Shown here: one piece after another, positions 5,231 to 7,479 of the stretch
Position numbering within the stretch: the stretch's first letter is position 1
Layout of the letters: the number at the start of each line of letters is the position of its first letter
NCBI GenBank assembly: GCA_001816835.1
Contig: MHDB01000030.1
Coordinates: 1 to 7,479 of the forward strand
Direction: 5' to 3'
DNA: 7,479 nt
Origin: Candidatus Woykebacteria bacterium RIFCSPLOWO2_01_FULL_43_14
GTDB lineage: Bacteria > Patescibacteriota > Microgenomatia > Woykebacterales > 2-01-FULL-43-14
Position numbers and translations under genes: made by a program
Notes under the pieces: generated by a model
The model's input: the letters and a program-made list of their open reading frames with translations, nothing else
What the model was told of the DNA's origin: nothing
Databases searched by the model: none

Positions 5231-5343
5231 ACAACCGTTCTTCCGCTGATAGCGGAACTGATGAGCCCTTCAATAGTGAGCAAAGTCGAACTACTCAGGG
5301 CGAAAACGGTTAAAAACGGTTATTATAGAACTTTAAAGTATTC

Positions 5344-5386
5344 TCCTTTCCAATTCTGGATCTAATGAGTTTGGATTTAGAAAGGA
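5344..5386 (+). promoter_or_regulatory. imperfect hairpin beside the RBS of the 5399 gene
   Basis: TCCTTTC (5344-5350) pairs with GAAAGGA (5380-5386), with further weaker pairs inward. The SD-like AAGGGG (5387-5392) follows at once and ATG 5399 is 6 nt later. Confidence 0.4.
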
Positions 5387-5398
5387 AAGGGGAAAGAA

Positions 5399-5671
5399 AT
5401 GGCTCGGCAAAATTTCTACAACACACAGCCCATTCCTCTAAGCGACATCCAGACCGCTGACGGGAGCGACCTCCACGAGCGTTGGATGGACCTGTTCGAC
5501 GCCGATGACCTCACGACCGACGAGCAGAAAGAGCTCGACGCAATCGTGGCGGAGCAGGAAAAGCGTCGGGAGGAGGAGAGCGGATACATCGGTCCTCTCT
5601 CGGATGACCAGATGCGTCGGTGGAACATCAGTGCTTCGGACGTCATGGGGTACTCTGGCTTCGAAGGTTAA
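5399..5671 (+). CDS. acidic small protein, 90 residues, island gene 4
   Basis: No family is recognised. The protein is strongly acidic, with an Asp/Glu-rich middle (DLFDADDLTTDEQKELD) that should form one or two helices, followed by a charged EQEKRREEE helix and a Gly- and Ser-containing tail ending YSGFEG. There is no membrane segment, signal peptide or cysteine. Acidity and size would fit a DNA mimic or an inhibitor, but nothing in the sequence proves that. ATG 5399 follows AAGGGG by 6 nt. Ten of twelve Asp codons are GAC, against about half in glyA, pointing to a different codon history. It sits between the hairpin-rich spacers 3 and 4. Confidence 0.7.
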   Translation: MARQNFYNTQPIPLSDIQTADGSDLHERWMDLFDADDLTTDEQKELDAIVAEQEKRREEESGYIGPLSDDQMRRWNISASDVMGYSGFEG

Positions 5672-5750
5672 CACTGACGAAATCTTTTTTACATGTCTGG
5701 GTTGAAAACCAGTACGGAAGTTCTTTTGATAGATAAAGAACTTTAGCTTT

Positions 5751-5809
5751 CTTAAGTAAATCAGAGGTTGGTTTGTTTAAGAGGTTACGCAACATTAGTT
5801 GTGTAGCTT
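5751..5809 (+). repeat. two-hairpin element, copy C
   Basis: Hairpin 1: CTTAAGTAAA (5751-5760) pairs with TTTGTTTAAG (5772-5781), 10 pairs with two adjacent wobbles, loop tcagaggttgg. The constant GGTTTGTTTA is at 5770-5779. Hairpin 2 follows at once: AGGTTACGCAAC (5782-5793) with GTTGTGTAGCTT (5798-5809), 12 pairs with three wobbles, loop atta. Confidence 0.55.
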
Positions 5810-5872
5810 AGTTCCTTGAAAAATTTATTCAGGCGAGGATCCACCGTAGCTTTACGCGAAGTGGGATTGTAA

Positions 5873-5904
5873 GATTGCCGCGGGGCAAAGCCCCTCGCAA
5901 TGAC
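5873..5904. repeat. REP-like palindromic repeat
   Basis: ATTGC (5874-5878), GGGGC (5882-5886), loop aaa, GCCCC (5890-5894) and GCAAT (5897-5901) form a hairpin with a 3x2 internal loop. The arms GATTGC...GCAATGAC match the ATTGCGAGG...GCGGCAATC type of palindrome that is dispersed in many bacterial genomes. It marks the spacer as intergenic repeat territory. Confidence 0.6.
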
Positions 5905-5940
5905 ACTCTCTAATCTGTGGTTGCTAGTTTGGTTATTACT

Positions 5941-5963
5941 TATCACACCCCAGGGGTTTGATA
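5941..5963. repeat. odd-length palindrome
   Basis: The arms TATCA, ACCCC, GGGGT and TGATA are centred on A5952 with one C/T mismatch (C5946, T5958). As RNA only the outer pairs can form; as duplex DNA it could be an operator for a dimeric protein. It lies 43 nt before the 6006 gene. Confidence 0.35.
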
Positions 5964-5982
5964 TTTATTAGCTAGATAGGCG

Positions 5983-6010
5983 ACCATAGAAAGGAGTTTG
6001 GTACTATGGT
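5983..6010 (+). promoter_or_regulatory. hairpin that sequesters the start codon of the 6006 gene
   Basis: ACCATAG (5983-5989) pairs perfectly with CTATGGT (6004-6010). The ATG (6006-6008) is inside the 3' arm, and the SD AAAGGAG (5990-5996) is in the 14-nt loop. Folding would hide the start codon. Confidence 0.45.
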
Positions 6011-6194
6011 GCTCGAAACGCTTGCCAAGATCATGGAACACCGTGTGTTCCGTGCGTTCTGGCGGATCTGCCCTCGTTGCAACGAACGCACGAACCCGTT
6101 CCGTTGGGAAGAGGGGATGTGTGTTGAATGTTGTGAGAGCCAGGTCGCCAGCGACCTCGAGGATTTAAGGGTTATGGAGTGCGAGCTCTACTAA
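6006..6194 (+). CDS. 62-residue zinc-ribbon-like protein, island gene 5
   Basis: The protein has an N-terminal amphipathic helix (residues 1-19) and then CPRC and CVEC separated by 14 residues, with one more Cys directly after the second pair (CVECCES). Two CxxC knuckles at this spacing are typical of small zinc ribbons, which bind nucleic acid or act as protein adaptors. The tail is acidic (SDLEDLRVMECELY). Its exact family is not recognised. ATG 6006 follows AAAGGAG by 9 nt, a slightly long spacer, and lies within a hairpin arm. The last codons and the TAA form the two arms of a perfect 11-bp hairpin (6157-6202), and a 6-bp palindrome (GGTCGC/GCGACC, 6143-6156) lies inside the gene. Confidence 0.7.
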   Translation: MVLETLAKIMEHRVFRAFWRICPRCNERTNPFRWEEGMCVECCESQVASDLEDLRVMECELY

Positions 6195-6202
6195 ATCCTC
6201 GA
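6157..6202 (+). other. 11-bp hairpin spanning the stop codon of the 6006 gene
   Basis: TCGAGGATTTA (6157-6167) pairs perfectly with TAAATCCTCGA (6192-6202). The stop TAA at 6192-6194 opens the 3' arm. An inner GGAG/CTCT stem with a gcga-type loop is possible (6176-6189). No T-run follows. Confidence 0.5.
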
Positions 6203-6227
6203 TGACAACTGAATAAAGAAAAGGAAC

Positions 6228-6302
6228 GACCAGGGTTGCGTTTAAAGATGCGATGAGACGTACCAACCGGTACATCTACAGCGATGCATGAAGACCCTGG
6301 TC
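6228..6302 (+). other. 75-nt stem-loop closed by a perfect 9-bp stem
   Basis: GACCAGGGT (6228-6236) pairs perfectly with ACCCTGGTC (6294-6302). Inside, GTACC (6260-6264) pairs with GGTAC (6269-6273) around a 4-nt loop. CCA follows the stem at 6302-6304, giving a tRNA-like outline, but no T-arm sequence is present. Confidence 0.45.
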
Positions 6303-6304
6303 CA

Positions 6305-6364
6305 CCCTTAAACAGATGAAGAAATTCGTTTGTTTAGGGAAGAGCGCAAAGTAATTTGTACTCT
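6305..6364 (+). repeat. two-hairpin element, copy D
   Basis: Hairpin 1: CCCT and AAACA (6305-6314, one bulged T) pair with TGTTTAGGG (6331-6339), 16-nt loop. The constant CGTTTGTTTA is at 6327-6336. Hairpin 2: AGAGCGCAAA (6341-6350) pairs with TTTGTACTCT (6355-6364), one C/A mismatch, loop gtaa. Confidence 0.5.
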
Positions 6365-6392
6365 ATCAAGTCCTTGTTTAAGCTGCACCTTC

Positions 6393-6418
6393 GAGGTGTA
6401 GGTATGAGGTGTAGGTAT
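6393..6418 (+). repeat. 13-nt tandem duplication
   Basis: GAGGTGTAGGTAT occurs twice head to tail (6393-6405, 6406-6418). The first copy is partly the 3' arm of the hairpin CTGCACCT (6383-6390) / AGGTGTAG (6394-6401). Each unit carries GAGG and ends in ATG when joined to the next G. Confidence 0.7.
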
Positions 6419-6474
6419 GACTAAAAGAATTTTTAAGCTAATCTCAGAAGAGGTTTGGTTTTTGTTTTGTGCAG

Positions 6475-6483
6475 TGATATAAT
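6475..6483 (+). promoter_or_regulatory. extended -10 box, leaderless promoter of the 6491 gene
   Basis: TGA-TATAAT (6475-6483) is followed by 7 nt and ATG 6491. A weak -35 (TTGGTT, 6455-6460) lies 17 nt upstream of the -10. No Shine-Dalgarno lies between the box and the ATG. Confidence 0.6.
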
Positions 6484-6490
6484 TCTGCTA

Positions 6491-6892
6491 ATGGATGATG
6501 TGACATTTGAAGTTGAACAAGGTTCCCAGAGAGAACAGGCATTAGTAACACTTCATGAGAAAGGTTTTTCGGATGAAGAAGGTACTGAACTTATTGATCA
6601 GAGTGTCGGTATCGCACGTAAAATGCTTGGTAAGCCTGAGAATCCCTTTCGTAACCACGAAGTCCGTCACGTCCTCCCGTTACTAATTGCCTCCAAACTC
6701 GGACCCTCTTTTAATCGTGAGGAACGACGCCAAATAGTTGAGGCGTTTCCTACAGGAGGAAAACTAAGCGAAGGAACCTATACGACTCCTGAGTTGCAAG
6801 CTCTTATGCAACGATTTTCTGTAGGTATGCAAGAAGTTATGGTCGCGTTTGTAACCCGTTTCCAGCAACTACGTAGTCAATCGCAATCTTAA
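6491..6892 (+). CDS. hypothetical helical protein, 133 residues
   Basis: No family is recognised. An upstream in-frame TTG (6455) would add twelve residues, but they are encoded by the promoter itself, so ATG 6491 is chosen. The product looks all-helical and soluble: a short acidic N-terminus, a helix-turn region GFSDEEGTELIDQSVGIARKML (given here as two overlapping motifs, GFSDEEG and DQSVGIARKML), a HEVRHVLPLL segment, NREERRQIVEAF and a C-terminal helix rich in Gln and Ser. There is no cysteine, signal peptide or membrane segment. Its codon use is AT-richer than the island genes and its promoter is of the leaderless type, so it belongs with the flank rather than the island. It converges with the minus-strand gene ending at 6924; no good terminator is visible in the 31-nt gap. 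Confidence 0.75.
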   Translation: MDDVTFEVEQGSQREQALVTLHEKGFSDEEGTELIDQSVGIARKMLGKPENPFRNHEVRHVLPLLIASKLGPSFNREERRQIVEAFPTGGKLSEGTYTTPELQALMQRFSVGMQEVMVAFVTRFQQLRSQSQS

Positions 6893-6923
6893 TTTTTTAG
6901 GTTTTAATAACACTATATTGTAA

Positions 6924-7199
6924 TTAGGACAACCGTTTTTGGGCGAAGTTCTGAAATAAAGTAGAGTACATAAGCGCATCCTCAGCGACACGTTCGTCTC
7001 TTTGAGATAGAACTTTTCTAACTCCCACTAGAAGTTTTTTTAAGTACTCGTCAGTTGCTTGGGTCTCCAATTCTTGCCCGCGCTTAAGCGCCTCTTCTCG
7101 GAAACGATTCGCCGTGCCCATTGATCCTCTGTGTAGACCGAGGGCAAACCTTTTTAAATCCATTGCTAAGGATTCAATTATTACTTGCGTATCAATCAT
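6924..7199 (-). CDS. hypothetical protein, 91 residues
   Basis: No family is recognised. The protein is predicted to be helical throughout, with a basic central part (MDLKRFALGLHRGS, then RFREEALKRGQELE) and a second helical half (LKKLLVGVRKVLS, AEDALMYSTLFQNFAQKRLS). It has no membrane helix or cysteine. Its ATG overlaps the stop of the upstream gene as ATGA, a sign of translational coupling, so the two products probably act together or are needed in similar amounts. There is no SD at a normal distance (GAGG lies about 20 nt upstream), which fits coupling. Confidence 0.7.
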   Translation of the reverse strand: MIDTQVIIESLAMDLKRFALGLHRGSMGTANRFREEALKRGQELETQATDEYLKKLLVGVRKVLSQRDERVAEDALMYSTLFQNFAQKRLS

Positions 7200-7479
7200 A
7201 AAATTTTTCCAAAAAAATACCTCGTTAGCGTTTCAAATATACCTCTCAGTTTTGGATCTAAAATCTCATTACTCGGATTGTTTTGATTAGGTCTGATATT
7301 AATAAATGAATTGAAGTCAATGTTGCTACTAACTAAATCTATTCCCCCGCCCCAGATATTAGATTGTTCTGAACCCTGTGCTAGTAATAGTTGCTCACCC
7401 TCGAAATGCCTATCCATACCCGCAGAACAGATTTTCTTTTCTACATCTATGACTGTTTTTATGTAAGAGTCGAACTGTT
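7196..7479 (-). CDS. DUF5674-like protein, N-terminus beyond the window
   Basis: The frame is open from the window edge to TGA at 7196-7198, at least 94 residues; the ATG at 7417 is internal because the reading frame continues upstream of it without a stop. Visible segments are VIDVEKKICS, a HFEGEQLLLAQGS box, QSNIWGGG, and INIRPNQNN followed by a DPKLR segment near the C-terminus. This order (VxDxEK, acidic H-box, GSxQxxxWG, INIRPxQ-N, D-P-xxR) resembles members of DUF5674 as I remember them; I cannot verify this here. The function of that family is unknown. The gene overlaps the downstream 91-residue gene by 4 nt and probably heads a two-gene operon whose promoter lies outside the window. 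Confidence 0.65.
   Translation of the reverse strand, partial: QFDSYIKTVIDVEKKICSAGMDRHFEGEQLLLAQGSEQSNIWGGGIDLVSSNIDFNSFINIRPNQNNPSNEILDPKLRGIFETLTRYFFGKIL

Larger units (their letters stand above)
5045..5398 (+). other. structured spacer between island genes 3 and 4
   Basis: No gene is supported in these 354 nt. Hairpins follow each other: ACCGGA/TCCGGT around 5077-5099; CGGCT/AGCCG near 5116-5132; CAAGAGA (5137-5143) with TCTCTTG (5154-5160), loop aacgggaata; a compound 15-pair hairpin at 5191-5230; TTCCGCT (5241-5247) with AGCGGAA (5251-5257); GCCCT/AGGGC (5265-5301). AAACGGTTA occurs twice in tandem near 5304-5322. The last 55 nt hold an imperfect hairpin (5344-5386) just before the SD of the next gene. 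It is the only spacer between island genes without a clear TTTGTTTA element; the CAAGAGA hairpin may be a worn copy. Confidence 0.45.
5672..6005 (+). other. structured spacer between island genes 4 and 5
   Basis: No gene is supported in these 334 nt. Contents in order: CTGG/CCAG hairpin near 5697-5712; AAGTTCTTT (5718-5726) with AAAGAACTT (5735-5743), a perfect 9-bp AT-rich hairpin without T-run; copy C (5751-5809); a hairpin TCCAC-CGTA with TACG and GTGGGA near 5840-5866; the REP-like element 5874-5901; a 23-nt odd palindrome at 5941-5963; and the start-codon hairpin of the next gene (5983-6010). Confidence 0.5.
6195..6490 (+). other. structured spacer after island gene 5
   Basis: No confident gene in these 296 nt. 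They contain the 3' arm of the 6157-6202 hairpin, the 6228-6302 stem-loop, copy D of the two-hairpin element (6305-6364), a second TTGTTTAAG at 6374-6382, a stable small hairpin (6383-6401), a 13-nt tandem duplication (6393-6418) and the promoter at 6475-6483. A 21-codon frame from ATG 6417 to TAA 6482, with GAGG (6406-6409) as SD, runs into the -10 box and may be a remnant. Confidence 0.45.

Noticed and set aside
5077..5313. GTG-started 78-codon frame in spacer 3
   Set aside because: It overlaps four or more hairpins, its second half is polar and low in hydrophobic residues, and the GGAG near 5070 gives a poor spacing. An adjacent-frame gene at 5177 is equally unconvincing.
5718..5743. Intrinsic terminator after the 5399 gene
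   Set aside because: The 9-bp hairpin is A/T-rich and is followed by TTAGCTTTC rather than a T-run, so it is recorded only as a hairpin.
6230..6304. tRNA gene: 7-bp acceptor-like stem, U8-like T and 3' CCA, 75 nt
   Set aside because: No T-arm (no GTTCRANNC), no matching D-arm and no anticodon arm at the right place. Only the closing stem and CCA look like tRNA.
3614..6490. Canonical integron attC sites between the small genes
   Set aside because: Scanning the plus strand for GTTRRRY found only GTTGGAT at 4489, with no matching RYYYAAC partner. The best symmetric pair, AGCTAAC/GTTAGCC at 3714-3782, breaks the consensus. No integron integrase is present.
1..7479. CRISPR array, reverse transcriptase-based system (retron, DGR, group II intron) or UGA=Gly code
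   Set aside because: No regularly spaced direct repeats of 20-40 nt, no RT gene, and TGA ends two apparent genes (5042-5044 and 7196-7198) with no in-frame TGA needed elsewhere.

Overview
The window most likely comes from a bacterial chromosome of the Candidate Phyla Radiation (Patescibacteria), perhaps a Microgenomates-like lineage. This is an inference. It rests on several genes with a consensus -10 box 6-7 nt before an ATG (leaderless layout), small membrane and pilin-type genes, a GlyA with a divergent cofactor loop, and a DUF5674-like protein. TAA, TAG and TGA all end apparent genes, so the UGA=Gly code of Gracilibacteria/Absconditabacteria is unlikely.

Left flank (1-3132): a XerC/D-type tyrosine recombinase homologue that has lost four of six catalytic positions is followed after 13 nt by glyA (serine hydroxymethyltransferase). 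glyA converges, with a 3-nt gap, on a type IV prepilin gene. Behind that lies a small three-helix membrane protein gene, also on the minus strand. The recombinase, prepilin and membrane protein genes each show a TATAAT-like box exactly 6 nt before ATG.

Central island (about 3140-6420): a near-consensus promoter (TTGACA, 17 nt, TGgTATAAT) opens a plus-strand tract. First comes a 26-bp hairpin running into six T residues, which may be an intrinsic terminator of an ~85-nt RNA or an attenuator. Five small genes follow (68, 170, 125, 90 and 62 codons), each with its own Shine-Dalgarno and separated by 180-350 nt spacers full of hairpins. None has a confident family; one carries a zinc-ribbon-like CxxC pair and one a PD-(D/E)XK-like signature. 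Four spacers share one element: a hairpin whose 3' arm carries the constant TTTGTTTA, then 2-4 nt, then a second hairpin. Stem sequences differ but pairing is kept, which suggests a structured RNA or a folded recombination site. REP-like palindromes also occur. Codon use in the small genes is richer in G/C than in the flanks.

Right flank (6475-7479): a 133-codon unknown gene with a leaderless-type promoter converges on a minus-strand pair. That pair is a DUF5674-like gene, cut by the window edge, overlapping a 91-codon unknown gene by 4 nt.

The island is the most unusual part: a one-direction string of small SD-led genes with structured repeats between them, inserted among genes that mostly use leaderless starts. 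It resembles a cassette array in layout but has no canonical attC sites and no recognisable integrase.
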